Source: PALSA-894 sp963828625 (lineage in GTDB: Bacteria > Pseudomonadota > Alphaproteobacteria > Rhizobiales > Xanthobacteraceae). From it: a stretch of 64,000 bases of DNA. The notes under the pieces were generated by a model. It saw only the letters and a program-made list of their open reading frames with translations. It was not told where the DNA came from and did not search any database. The stretch is from assembly GCA_963828625.1 (NCBI GenBank), contig CAWHEX010000009.1:124001-188000 (forward strand). The letters run 5' to 3'. Below are positions 42,676-52,405 of this stretch, piece after piece (position 1 is the stretch's first letter; the number at the start of each line of letters is the position of its first letter). The position numbers and the translations under genes are program-made.

Positions 42676-43738
42676 ATGGGCAGTGTCTCTCCGGTGCGGT
42701 GGCTGGTACGGCGACTCGCCAGCCTGTTTCGGCGTCCTCCTGATGCGCCGCAGATTTCCGGCAAGGCCGTGCCGGACGTGGTGCCGGTCACGGCCGCAGC
42801 GCCGTTCGACCGCGGCGCCGAACCGGTGCACGAACCGAACGACGAGCCTGCGCCCGAGCGCACCGGCGGCGAACGCACGGAGCCGACGTGGCGTCCCGAT
42901 CATGAATTCCGCTCGCTCGACGCGATGGATGCGGCCGTCATCGACGGCAAGAATTTCACGATCGAACTGGACGGGCTCCTGTACGCCTGCGACCTCGCGC
43001 TGCTGCCCGGCGCGGACCGTCTTTACGTGTCGCTGCATGCCTATGCGGATCGCATCACGCAACATCCGCCGTTCTTCTGGACGGTGCTGCTGAATGACAC
43101 CGGGCATGTGGTGCGGATCAGCGATCCCAGCGCTGTTCCTCAACGAGAAGCTCACGGTGAGCGGCTTCCTTGGGCGCGAAGAGCAGGACCCCGTCGAGGG
43201 CCTGGTCAGGATCGCGCGGCATCTGGCAGAACAGCTGGGCCTTGCGGAAGATCGCATCATCTTCTGGGGCACGTCAGGCGGCGGGTTCGCCGCGCTGAAG
43301 GCCGCCGCGATGATGCCGCGCGGCCGCGCGGTCGGAATCAACGCGCAGCTTGTAACCGACGCACCGGAGCGTTTCCCCTGGGCGCATGAGACGCGGGAGA
43401 TGTTTCGCAAAGGGATATCCTACGCGGAAATCCGCGCCGCCCATCCGGCGCGCGCGTCGGTGGCGCAGGCGCTGAAGCAGGCGCTTGCGCGCGGATACGA
43501 GCCGCGCTTCGTGCTCGCGCAAAACGACGCCGACGAGATTTGTTACGACGATCACTTCGTGCCGTTTTGCCGCGAGCTGGGGCTCGACCCGGCGCAAAGC
43601 GTGCGTACGCCGCACGTGCGGACATTCGTTTTTCACCAGCGGCGCGGCCACGGTGTCGTCCCGCCAAGCATTTCCCGCATGATCACGCGCGAGGGCGTGC
43701 CGTTCCTGTTCGGAGAGGAGAACGGCGAGGCCGAATAG
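42676..43738 (+). CDS. Alpha/beta hydrolase-like protein of unknown function (one frameshift)
   Basis: About 354 residues. The N-terminus (SPVRWLVRRLASLFRR, then Pro/Glu-rich to about residue 75) looks like an unstructured basic/acidic leader. The C-terminal part has LDGLLYACDLALLPGADRLY, an elbow-like IIFWGTSGGGFAALKAAAMM with Ser in G-T-S-G-G, and VFHQRRGHGVVPPSISRMIT with a candidate His. A break near 43130 joins the two halves. This resembles esterase-like proteins sometimes found with polysaccharide or glycoprotein genes, but I cannot name a family. It begins 70 bp after the rreB terminator. Confidence 0.68.
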
Positions 43739-43750
43739 CGGCGTGGGCGC

Positions 43751-45223
43751 TCAAGTCGGCCACTTCGCCTTGTCGCGCAATTCGATCGCCGCCTCGCGCG
43801 CCTCCGCAACGATCCTCGCGTGGTCGAACGCCGTGAACTTGCCGGCACGGCGCAGGATGCGGCCATCGATCAGCACGGTGTCGACATTCGCGGGCGCCCC
43901 CAACGACACGACCGCCTCGTAGGGATCGCCGGCCGGCGCCATGTTGAGGTCGGTCGCGCGCAGCAAAACGAGGTCCGCGCGCTTGCCCGGCGTGATCGAG
44001 CCGGTGCGATCCGCGATGCCGAGATCGACCGCGCCGTCGAGCGTTGCGAGTTGCAGCAGCCGCTTGAGCGTGAGCGGCACACGCGTGCCGATGCGGTGCG
44101 CGTGCAGCGAGAACAGCATGCGCATCGATGCGAACGGATCGGCGCTGATCGAGGCAATGTGGTCGGTTGAGAGGCTGACCTTGACGCCCGCCTCCAGCAG
44201 CTCGCCAAGCTGAATGACGCCGAGTTGCGAAGCGCGGCGCGCTTCGAGCTGCGGCGAGGTCGAATAGCTGGCGCCGCGCGTCTTCATGATCGTCCGCTCT
44301 TCCGGCGTGGTCAGCAGCGGATGGACGAACTGCACGTCGGGGCCGAGCAGCCCGGCCTGTTCAAGCGCCATGATCGGGCTCGCGCCGGACGTGTGCATGG
44401 TGATCGGCAGGCCGAGCGCGCGGGCGCCGTCCCAGTCGCGCTTGATGTTCTCGATCGTCAGGATGCCGCGCGACGCGGCCGATGCTGAGCCGCCGACGGT
44501 CATGGCGCCAAGATTGCGCGACGAAATGCCGAGGGTGAGCAGGCCGTCCTTGCCGGACATCCAGTCTCGCTTGACCCGCGCGAGGTCGGCGAAATCCATC
44601 GGGGCGTCGTCGGCAAGCCCGACGGGCGTGCCGTAGGCGAAACGTCCGCGCAGTCCCATGTCGCGCATGGCCGACAACTCGGCGTCGGCGTGCGCGGGGC
44701 TGCGCGTGTTGTGCGCCCAGTTCTGGATCGTGGTGATGCCGGCGCCGATCGCGTCGACGGCGCCAAGGCGGACCGCGCGGTAGCTGTGCTCGGGCTCCAT
44801 CAGCGGACCGAGACGGGCGGTCACCGGGAAGTAGCCGAGCGCCGGCGTGTCGGCGCGGACGAACATGCGGAACGAAGAGGTCCACAAGTGGAAGTGCGTG
44901 TCGATGAAGCCCGGAATGCAGATCATCCCGGCGCCGTCGATCGCTTGAGCTGCGGGCGCTTCGATCCTCTGGGCGACCGCGATGATGGCGCCGTCGCGGA
45001 CGTGGACGTCGCCCGCGGCGAGGTCGGGCACGGCGGGGTCCATGGTGAGCACGGTCGCACCGCGGATGACGAACTCGCCGCGCGGCGGCAGCGGTGCGCC
45101 GGGTGCTCCGGCATTGCGCGCGGCCTGCGCGAATAGCGCGCGCGGTGCGAGCGGCGCCAGTCCGACGGCCGCGGCACCTTCGAGAAGCCGGCGCCGGCTC
45201 AATGTCATTCTGGCCATCTGCAT
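43751..45223 (-). CDS. Amidohydrolase, MTA/SAH deaminase-like, Tat-exported
   Basis: 490 residues. Twin-arginine signal TLSRRRLLEGAAAVGLAPLA. Amidohydrolase core: DGAGMICIPGFIDTHFHLW (HxH metal ligands), GLPITMHTSGASPIMALEQA, VQFVHPLLT and LEAGVKVSLSTDHIASISAD (His ligands and Asp), then C-terminal composite-domain strand SITPGKRADLVLLRATDLNM. The metal ligands of the TrzN/MtaD branch seem present. An exported amidohydrolase is unusual for a nucleoside deaminase, so another amide or imine substrate is more likely. No frameshift. Confidence 0.85.
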   Translation of the reverse strand: MQMARMTLSRRRLLEGAAAVGLAPLAPRALFAQAARNAGAPGAPLPPRGEFVIRGATVLTMDPAVPDLAAGDVHVRDGAIIAVAQRIEAPAAQAIDGAGMICIPGFIDTHFHLWTSSFRMFVRADTPALGYFPVTARLGPLMEPEHSYRAVRLGAVDAIGAGITTIQNWAHNTRSPAHADAELSAMRDMGLRGRFAYGTPVGLADDAPMDFADLARVKRDWMSGKDGLLTLGISSRNLGAMTVGGSASAASRGILTIENIKRDWDGARALGLPITMHTSGASPIMALEQAGLLGPDVQFVHPLLTTPEERTIMKTRGASYSTSPQLEARRASQLGVIQLGELLEAGVKVSLSTDHIASISADPFASMRMLFSLHAHRIGTRVPLTLKRLLQLATLDGAVDLGIADRTGSITPGKRADLVLLRATDLNMAPAGDPYEAVVSLGAPANVDTVLIDGRILRRAGKFTAFDHARIVAEAREAAIELRDKAKWPT

Positions 45224-45285
45224 CCCCCGCCTATTTCACAATGCTCCACCGGCATTCGCAGCCGGGTACCCCAAGGCAACCACAT

Positions 45286-46026
45286 TCACTGCCCGAACGA
45301 CAGCCGGGCGGCGAGCCGCGCGGGCAGCCCGGCGGCGCGGATCTTCTTTGCGGCGGCCTCGATGTCGTACGGGACACGAAAGTAGGTGAGCGTTTCGGCC
45401 GCATCGTCGAAGATCGCGTAGCAGGCGTCCGGGTTGCCGTCGCGCGGCTGGCCGACCGCGCCGATCACCGCCAGCGTGCGGTCCGCGTCGCCGCAAGGAA
45501 TGGCGGCCTCCGCGATCGGCTCGAATCCAGCGAGGCGGCCGTTCGCCGCCAACTGAAACAGCACCGGCACATGGGTGTGGCCGCACACGGTCAGACGCGC
45601 GTCGGTCGCCGCATAGGATCGCAGCGCCGCCTCGGCATCGACGATGTAATCCCACGCGGCGGGGTCCGCGGCGCTCGCATGAACGAAAAGCCGGTCGCCG
45701 TCGCGGTGGGTGAGCGGGCGCTGGCGGAGAAAATCGAGCTGCGTTGCGTCGAGCTGCGCGCGCGTCCATGCGATCGCGCTGGCGGCGGCGGAGTTCATGT
45801 TCTCGGGCGTGCCGGTCGCGGCGGAGTCGTGATTGCCGCGCAGCGCGACGGCGCCGCGCTCCACAAGCCGCATCACGCTGTCGACGACGAAGCCGGGATC
45901 GGCGCCGTAGCCCACATAGTCGCCGAGGAAAACAAAATCGCCGATCGTGCGGCGCTGCGCATGCGCGAGGCACGCCTCGAACGCCTCGCGGTTGCCGTGG
46001 ATGTCGGTGAAGATCGCGGTGCGCAC
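45286..46026 (-). CDS. Metallophosphoesterase (calcineurin-like)
   Basis: 246 residues with all calcineurin-like metal motifs: D-x-H in MRTAIFTDIHGNREAF, GD in FLGDYVGYGADPG, GNHD in ALRGNHDSAATG, VHAS and GHTH in RLTVCGHTHVPVLFQ. This is the YfcE/diadenosine-tetraphosphatase-like diverse family that hydrolyses phosphomonoesters or phosphodiesters with two metal ions. Cytoplasmic. The substrate is not evident. Confidence 0.9.
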   Translation of the reverse strand: MRTAIFTDIHGNREAFEACLAHAQRRTIGDFVFLGDYVGYGADPGFVVDSVMRLVERGAVALRGNHDSAATGTPENMNSAAASAIAWTRAQLDATQLDFLRQRPLTHRDGDRLFVHASAADPAAWDYIVDAEAALRSYAATDARLTVCGHTHVPVLFQLAANGRLAGFEPIAEAAIPCGDADRTLAVIGAVGQPRDGNPDACYAIFDDAAETLTYFRVPYDIEAAAKKIRAAGLPARLAARLSFGQ

Positions 46027-46089
46027 GCCGGATCATCGCGAAGGATGATGGCGTGCCCGTGACGCGGACGCGGGGTGTGCGCAAAGAAA

Positions 46090-46121
46090 CGGCCCCGATC
46101 CGGAGCGCCGGATCGGGGCCG
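46090..46121 (-). terminator. Terminator of the PRC-barrel gene
   Basis: Perfect 14-bp stem CGGCCCCGATCCGG/CCGGATCGGGGCCG with loop AGCG, followed on the minus strand by GTTTCTTTGC, 22 bp after the stop codon. Strong hairpin; U-tract interrupted. Confidence 0.8.
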
Positions 46122-46143
46122 AAACTACGCGCGTTTCAGCAGA

Positions 46144-46689
46144 TTACTGCTTGTTGCTCGCCGGGGCTGTCGGGGCGGGCGCGCCCATCGGACGCGTCGG
46201 AGCCTGGCTGCTCACCGGACGCGGCGGCTGGTAGGGCTCGAACGCCGGGGCGTTCTTCAGCTCTTCCTTGGTCATCGACAGGCGGAGCTTGAAGTTGCTC
46301 GCGTCGCTGCCCGGCACGGCTTGGAACGACGCCGGGTCGACCGCGACGTCCTTGGCGCCGATGCCGAGGAAGCCACCCACGCCCACGATGTAGGCGAGGA
46401 TTTTCTTGTCCTTGTCGAACAGGATGTCGCTCACGTCACCGATCTTCTTGTCATCGGTGCCGACCACGTCGGTGCCTTTGAACTTCGACGCGAGCCACTG
46501 ATCGGATGTCTGCTTGTCGACGAAGGTCGCCTTGCCCGACGGGCTCGCGGCCGGCGCGGCGGCGGTCGACGTCGGGGCGGGGTTTGCGGCAGTCGGCGTC
46601 TGTGTACTGGACGGGGCGGTCGACTGTGCAAGCGCGCTGGTCAGAGCCAGTCCGCTCACGGCCGCGACGGCCATGAATTTCTTGAGCAT
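46144..46689 (-). CDS. Secreted PRC-barrel domain protein
   Basis: 181 residues. Signal peptide MLKKFMAVAAVSGLALTSAL to AQ; Pro/Ala/Thr-rich linker; PRC-barrel at about residues 60-145 (WLASKFKGTDVVGTDDKKIG, SDILFDKDKKILAYIVGVGG, FLGIGAKDVAVDPASFQAVP); then a Pro/Gln-rich C-terminus. Periplasmic PRC-barrel proteins of this kind are common in Rhizobiales and appear in stress or envelope responses. A GGAGG site precedes the ATG. Role unknown. Confidence 0.85.
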   Translation of the reverse strand: MLKKFMAVAAVSGLALTSALAQSTAPSSTQTPTAANPAPTSTAAAPAASPSGKATFVDKQTSDQWLASKFKGTDVVGTDDKKIGDVSDILFDKDKKILAYIVGVGGFLGIGAKDVAVDPASFQAVPGSDASNFKLRLSMTKEELKNAPAFEPYQPPRPVSSQAPTRPMGAPAPTAPASNKQ

Positions 46690-47094
46690 GTTCGTGCCTC
46701 CTTGGGGAGATGTGCGCGAAAGGGGTTTCGCGGATGCCGGCGGCGCGCCGGCTTCCTGCTGAGTTCAACGCGGGAACCGGACGCACGTTCCGAATCGGGA
46801 TCACACAATGGACAACTTCGCGCCGCGTTCGCGGCACGGGGCGATGTGTGGCACTGCGGTTCGCAACCGCTCGCGCGCGCAAATATTTTTTCGCTCCCGA
46901 CATTTCGCTGCAACTCGTTTTTGAAGATTCCGGATGCGCTGCGCGCTCGGATTTCAGTCCTGCGCCGGGTGCGCGAAGTCCGCGTTTTTCGGCGGCCAAA
47001 CGGCCCGTTTGGCAACCCTTTCTTAAGTTTATCGACCGTTAATAACCGCGACGAACGTGCGCTCGCGGAGGCGGCGCGCGCCGCCGCACGTTGA
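46690..47094. other. Intergenic region upstream of the dcw cluster
   Basis: About 400 bp between the divergent PRC-barrel and mraZ genes. No convincing gene. Translations are compositionally arbitrary. It contains AT-rich patches (GCGCAAATATTTTTTCGCTC near 46880; TTTCTTAAGTTTATCGACCG near 47020) that could carry promoter elements for the dcw cluster; the best promoter is listed separately. Confidence 0.5.
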
Positions 47095-47134
47095 TTGACG
47101 ACCATAAGGTCCCATGATATCCCAAAATTTCCCA
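47095..47134 (+). promoter_or_regulatory. dcw promoter with three MraZ-type boxes
   Basis: TCCCA occurs at 47110, 47120 and 47130 with exact 5-nt spacers, i.e. TGGGA repeated every 10 bp on the minus strand: the binding arrangement known for MraZ. The boxes overlap a promoter-like TTGACG (47095-47100), 17-bp spacer and TATCCC (47118-47123), so bound MraZ would block it. The unit lies about 120 bp before mraZ and implies autorepression of the cluster. Confidence 0.78.
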
Positions 47135-47255
47135 GTCGCGGCCAAGACGGGAAGCAGGGGCGGCCGATCTGCGGCCAATTCCAGTGATTTAGCGCCGCGC
47201 CAGCAGGGAGCCGAAACCGCGTTCGCGGTCCGGCAGGGGAGCGGCACGGGGCGGC

Positions 47256-47735
47256 ATGGATCGGTTCGTATCCAACTTCACGCTTCGTCTCGATGCGAAG
47301 GGACGCGTCTCGATTCCGGCATCGTACCGCGCGGTGCTCGCGCGCGACGGCCACGATGGCCTCTACTGCTATCCGGCACTGGACCAGCCGGCGGTCGACG
47401 CGGGCGGCAATGCGCTGCTCGGCGAGATCGAGACGCTGATTCAAACCTATCCGCCCTATTCGGACGAGCGCGACGCTTTCACGCTGTCGCTCTACGGCAC
47501 GAGCGAGACGCTCAAGATCGACGGCGAGGGCCGGGTGATCTTGTCCGATGCGCTCAAGAGCCATGCGGGCATCACGGAGGCGATCGCCTTCGTCGGCCTC
47601 GGCCACAAATTTCAGATCTGGGAGCCTGGACGCTTCCGCGCGCAGCTCGCGGAGGCCACCGGGACTGTGCGCGCGTTGAAGAAGCAACTGGGCTCCCGGG
47701 TGGCGGCGCACGACGCGCACAAAGCACGGGAATGA
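47256..47735 (+). CDS. mraZ: Transcriptional regulator MraZ
   Basis: 159 residues, normal for MraZ. Two SpoVT/AbrB-like repeats: FTLRLDAKGRVSIPASYRAV and TLKIDGEGRVILSDALKSHA, each with the D-x(1-2)-GR motif. It forms a ring that binds TGGG-type repeats upstream of its own operon and represses the dcw genes. GGGGAGCGGCAC precedes the ATG. Its stop overlaps the rsmH start. Confidence 0.95.
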   Translation: MDRFVSNFTLRLDAKGRVSIPASYRAVLARDGHDGLYCYPALDQPAVDAGGNALLGEIETLIQTYPPYSDERDAFTLSLYGTSETLKIDGEGRVILSDALKSHAGITEAIAFVGLGHKFQIWEPGRFRAQLAEATGTVRALKKQLGSRVAAHDAHKARE

Positions 47736-48762
47736 TGGCGGGCCGCGGCGATCGCGTCGCTGGCGGACTGGCTCGTCACATTCCCGTGCTCGCCCGCCAG
47801 GTTCTGGAGAACCTGGCGCCGCGCGAAGGCGCCATCATCATCGACGGCACGTTCGGCGCAGGCGGGCACTCGCGCGCGCTTCTTGCAGCGGGCGCGCGCG
47901 TCATCGGCATTGACCGCGACCGCAACGCGGTGGCGGGTGGCTTCGGGCTCGTCGAGGAAGCCGCCGGGCGTCTCACGCTGGTCGAGGACCGCTTTTCAAA
48001 TCTGGAAGACGTCGCGCGCAATCTCGGCCACGAGGCCGTGGACGGCATCCTGCTCGATCTCGGCGTCTCGTCGATGCAGCTCGACGAGGGCGAGCGCGGC
48101 TTTTCGTTCCGCCATGACGGCCCGCTCGACATGCGCATGGGCGGCGAGGGGCCGAGCGCGGCCGATCTGGTGAACACGGCTTCCGAGCGCGACCTTAGCC
48201 GCATCATCGCGACGCTCGGCGAGGAGCGCTTCGCCAGGCCGATCGCACGCGAAATCGGCAAGGCACGCGGCGACGCGCCGATCGCGACAACCGCAGCGTT
48301 GTCCGCCATCATCGGCAAGGTCTTGAAGCAGCGGCCGAACGAAATCCATCCGGCGACGCGCACGTTCCAGGCGCTGCGCATGTTCGTCAACGATGAGCTG
48401 GGCGAACTGATCACCGCGCTCGACGCCGCCGAACGCATGCTCAAGGCCGGCGGGCGGCTTGCGGTCATCTCGTTCCATTCGCTCGAGGACCGCATCGTCA
48501 AGACGTTCCTCACCGAACGCGGCCGCGTCACCGCCGGCTCGCGCCATCAGCCGGAAGTCGCGCAGGCGCCGCCGAGCTTCACGGTGCTGACCAAGCGGCC
48601 CGTGACGCGCTGACGACCACGAGATCAGCGCGAACCCGCGCGCGCGCTCCGCCAAGCTGCGCGCCGCGCAGCGCACCGAAGCGCGCGCCCATCGGCGGCG
48701 ATCTCGCGCATCTTCTGCCGCGGGTGCCCTCGCTCGACGACGCCATGCGGGGCGAGCGATGA
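47732..48762 (+). CDS. rsmH: 16S rRNA (cytosine1402-N4)-methyltransferase (two frameshifts near the 3' end)
   Basis: About 343 residues. SAM fold with VLARQVLENLAPREGAIIID, GTFGAGGHSRALLAAGARVI, VDGILLDLGVSSMQLDEGER, GFSFRHDGPLDMRMGG and GGRLAVISFHSLEDRIVKTF. It methylates C1402 of 16S rRNA in the P-site. A frame break near 48610 hides the usual DDHEISANPRARSAKLRAAQ tail; after a second break near 48690 the frame ends SLDDAMRGER and TGA at 48760-48762, overlapping the ftsL ATG. Confidence 0.93.
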
Positions 48763-49154
48763 TCTGGCGCTTCCTTCATATCGTCGTGCTCGCCGCGCTC
48801 GTGCTGGCCGCGGCCGACGTCTACAAGATCAAATACGAGTCGACCCTGCAGGCCGAACGCGTCGCGAAGCTGCGCGGCGAACTGCGCCGCGAGCTCGACA
48901 TGATCGCGAGCCTGCGCGCCGAGTGGAGCAAGCTCGACCGGCCGGATCGCATTCAGGATCTGGCGCAGCGCCATCTGGCGCTGAAGCCGCTGGAGACGCG
49001 GCAGTTCGACACCTTCGATCGCCTGCCCGAGCGGCCGGTGGAGCTTGTGCCGCCCGGCACCGCCGATCCGATCGGCGCCGTGATCGACACGCTTGCCGAT
49101 ACCGAGACGCTCACCGGCAGCACGCCCGACGCCACGGAAGGCAAGCGGCGATGA
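48759..49154 (+). CDS. ftsL: Cell division protein FtsL
   Basis: 131 residues: an N-terminal TM helix (FLHIVVLAALVLAAADVY) and a periplasmic coiled coil (STLQAERVAKLRGELRRELD to AEWSKLDRPDRIQDLAQRHL), ending with an Asp/Thr-rich tail. With FtsB and FtsQ it activates FtsWI at the septum. It is placed between rsmH and ftsI, as in other alphaproteobacteria, and overlaps both by four bases, implying coupled translation. Confidence 0.92.
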   Translation: MIWRFLHIVVLAALVLAAADVYKIKYESTLQAERVAKLRGELRRELDMIASLRAEWSKLDRPDRIQDLAQRHLALKPLETRQFDTFDRLPERPVELVPPGTADPIGAVIDTLADTETLTGSTPDATEGKRR

Positions 49155-50912
49155 GCGAAGCCGAGGCAGCACCGGCCATCGAGCCGAAGCCCGAGCCGTG
49201 GCGGCGGCGCATCGTGCGCGGGCTGCTCTATGGAAAGTCTGACCGCACCGTGAAGGCGCGCGCCCGCATCGGGCTTGCGATCCTCGCGTTCACCGCCGTG
49301 TACGGCATCATCGCGGGCCGCCTCGTGATCCTTGCGCTGACGCCCGACAGCCATGTGGCGCGGCGTAGCTCCGCGAACGACGCGGTCGCAACCGCGCGTC
49401 CCGAAATTCTCGACCGCAACGGCGAAATCCTCGCGACCGACGTAAAGGCCGCCTCGCTGTTCGGCGAGCCGAAGCGGCTGATCGACGTCGACGAGGCGGT
49501 CGAGTTGCTGACCGCCGTGATGCCGGACCTCGACAGCAAGGAAGTGCGCGAGCGGCTCGGCAACCGCAAGCGCGGCTTTGCCTGGCTGCGGCGCGAGATC
49601 AGCGCGAAGCAGCAGCAGGAAATCTACCGGCTCGGCATTCCGGGCATCGGCTTCCTCAACGAGAACAAGCGCACCTATCCGAACGGCGCGGAGGTCTCGC
49701 ATGTCATCGGCCTCGTCAACGTCGACAACCAGGGCATCGCCGGCATCGAGAAATGGCTCGACGGCAACGGGCTCGCGGCGCTGCATGCGGCGGGGCTCGC
49801 GACCGACCGGCTGCAGGAGCCGGTGCAGCTCGCGCGTCGATCTGCGCGTGCAGCACGCCGTGCGCGACGAACTGATCGCGGCGCGCGACAAGTTCAAGGC
49901 GAAGGCCGCGGCCGGCGTCATCACCGACGTGCGGACCGGCGAAATCCTCTCGATGGTCTCGGTGCCGGATTTCGATCCGAACAATCCGAAGGAAGCGAAC
50001 GATCCGACGCGCATCAACCGGCTCACCACCGGCGTGTTCGAGATGGGCTCGACCTTCAAGGCGCTGACCATCGCGATGGGCGCTCGACTCCGGCAAGTTC
50101 ACGCTCAATTCGATGCTCGATGCGCGCGCCTCGCTGCGCTACGGCAAGTTCAACATCAGCGACTATCACGCGCAGCGCCGGATGCTCTCGCTGCCCGAGG
50201 TGTTCACCTATTCGTCGAACATCGGCACCGCGAAGGTCGCGCTCGGCATGGGCGTCGAGCACCACAAGTGGTTTCTGAAGAAGATGGGCCAGCTCGACCG
50301 GCTGACCACCGAACTGCCGGAAAGCGCGATGCCGATCGTGCCGAAGCGCTGGGGCGAGCTCAACACGATCACGATCGCGTTCGGCCACGGCCTTTCGGTC
50401 GCGCCGCTGCAGGCCACGATGGCGGTCGGCGCGCTGATGAACGGCGGCATGATGATTCCGCCGACCTTCATGAAGCGCAGCGAGGAAGAGGCGAAGAAGC
50501 TCGCCGTGCGCGTCATCAAGCCCGAGACCAGCGCGATGATGCGCTACCTGATGCGGCTCAATGCCGAGAAGGGCTCGGCCAAGAAGGTCGACGTGCCGGG
50601 CTACTATGTCGGCGGCAAGACCGGCACGGCCGAGAAGGTCGTCAACGGCCGCTATTCGAAGACCAAGCTGCTCACCACCTTCATGGCGGTATTGCCGTCC
50701 GACAAGCCGCGCTATCTCGTGACTCATCCTGCTCGACGAGCCGCAGGGCGATGCCCGAGACGCACGGCTACGCGACCTCCGGCTGGAACGCGGCGCCGAC
50801 CGCCGCCAAGATCATCGCGCGCGTCGCGCCGATGCTCGGGCTGGAACCGCGGCTCGATCTGCCGCCCGCCGATCAGCTGATCCTGGCGAATATGAAGCAG
50901 GCGTCGCGTTAG
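49151..50912 (+). CDS. ftsI: Penicillin-binding protein 3 / FtsI transpeptidase (four frameshifts)
   Basis: About 586 residues. One TM helix (IGLAILAFTAVYGIIAGRLV); dimerisation domain ARPEILDRNGEILATDVKAA; transpeptidase with S-x-x-K in EMGSTFKALTIA, S-x-N in EVFTYSSNIGTAKVALGMGV and K-T-G in YVGGKTGTAEKVVNGRYSK; C-terminal THGYATSGWNAAPTAAKIIA. Single extra bases near 49840, 50080, 50725 and 50750 break the frame between these motifs. The gene cannot be dead in a living cell, so the breaks are errors. It crosslinks septal peptidoglycan with FtsW. Confidence 0.95.
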
Positions 50913-50949
50913 ATAATATCCGCCCGAATCACGGCACCGGGCGCAGGAC

Positions 50950-52405
50950 TTGAAACTCAGCGAACTCATTGGACAGGATGGCGAATTCGCCGCGGCTTTG
51001 GCGCGCTCGAGATCGGCGGCATCGCGTCCGACAGCCGCAAGGTGAAGCCCGGCGACCTGTTCGTCGCGGTGCCGGGCACCAAGGCGGACGGGCTCGCGTT
51101 CGTGCCGCAGGCGGTCGCGGCGGGCGCCGCCGCCATCATGGCGGAGCGCGCGCCGGACGATTTGCCCGAGAGCGTCGCGTTCGTGCGCGCCGAAAATGTG
51201 CGCCGCGCGCTCGCGCTCGTCGCCGTCGCGGCTCTATCCGCGCCAGCCCGCGACCATCGCGGCGGTGACCGGCACCAGCGGCAAGACCTCGGTTGCGGCG
51301 TTCACGCGCCAGATCTGGGCGGCGCTCGGTTGCGAGGCGGCCAGCATCGGCACGATCGGCCTCGTGACGCCGAAGGAGGAAGTCTACGGCTCGCTCACGA
51401 CGCCCGATCCGATCGAACTTGCGCGCACGCTCGACGCGTCTCGCCGAGGACGGCATCACGCATCTCGCGATGGAGGCCTCCTCGCACGGCCTCGACCAGC
51501 ATCGCATCGACGGCGTGCGTGTGACGGTCGGCGGCTTCACCAATTTGTCGCGCGATCACATGGACTATCACGCGACCGAGGACGCGTATCTCGCCGCCAA
51601 GCTGATCCTGTTCGAGCGCATCGTCGCGCCGGACGGCGCCGCCGTGATCGCGGCGGATGGCGCGCATGCGGATCGCGGTCGTCGCTGCCGCGGGCAAGCG
51701 CGGCCTGCGCGTCTTCACGGTCGGCGCTGGCGGTACGGGCATCCGGCTGCTCGGCGCGCGAGATCGACGGCTTCTCGCAGACGCTGCCGCTTGAGCATGA
51801 GGGCAAGTCGTATCGCGTGCGGCTGCCGCTGGTCGGTGCATTCCAGGTCGAGAACGCGCTGGTCGCCGCCGGCATGGCGATCGCGACCGGGAGCGATCCC
51901 GCGAAGGTGTTCGCCGCGCTCGAAGGGCTCGAAGGCGCCAAGGGACGACTGGAACTGATCGGCCAGCGCAACGGCGCACCGATTTTCGTCGACTACGCCC
52001 ACAAGCCGGATGCGCTGTGCGAAGGCGCTGGACGCGCTGCGGCCTTATGCGAAGCGCAAGCTCGTCGTGGTGTTCGGCGCGGGCGGCGACCGCGATCAGG
52101 GCAAGCGGCCGCTGATGGGCGCGATCGCGGCCGAGAAGGCCGATACCGTGATCGTCACCGACGACAATCCGCGCAGCGAAAATCCGGCGGCGATCCGGGC
52201 GGCCATTCTGGCCGCGGCGCGCGGCGCGAGCGAGATCGGCGATCGCGGCGAGGCGATCCGCCGCGCGGTTGCCGCATTGCAGCCGGGCGACGTGCTGCTG
52301 GTGGCCGGAAAGGGCCACGAAAGCGGCCAGATTGTCGGCGACCGGGTATTGCCGTTCAGCGACCACGAGGCGGTCGCCGCCGCGCTCAAGGAGAAGGTCG
52401 CGTGA
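50950..52405 (+). CDS. murE: UDP-MurNAc-Ala-Glu--meso-DAP ligase (about six frameshifts)
   Basis: About 484 residues, TTG start (MKLSELIGQDGEFAAA). Mur ligase N-domain GIASDSRKVKPGDLFVAVPG; ATP-binding VTGTSGKTSVAAFTRQIWAA; central THLAMEASSHGLDQHRIDGV and FTNLSRDHMDYHATEDAYL; C-terminal FVDYAHKPDALCEALD and VTDDNPRSENP, whose DNPR motif specifies meso-diaminopimelate. Breaks near 50997, 51228, 51440, 51670, 51760 and 52025. It adds m-DAP to the peptide stem. The stop overlaps the murF GTG. Confidence 0.94.

Noticed and set aside
42449..43093. A 214-codon frame starting GTG at 42449 (MIQCLIVIRR...)
   Set aside because: The GTG is inside the extended Shine-Dalgarno, and the frame runs through the intrinsic terminator and across the next gene.
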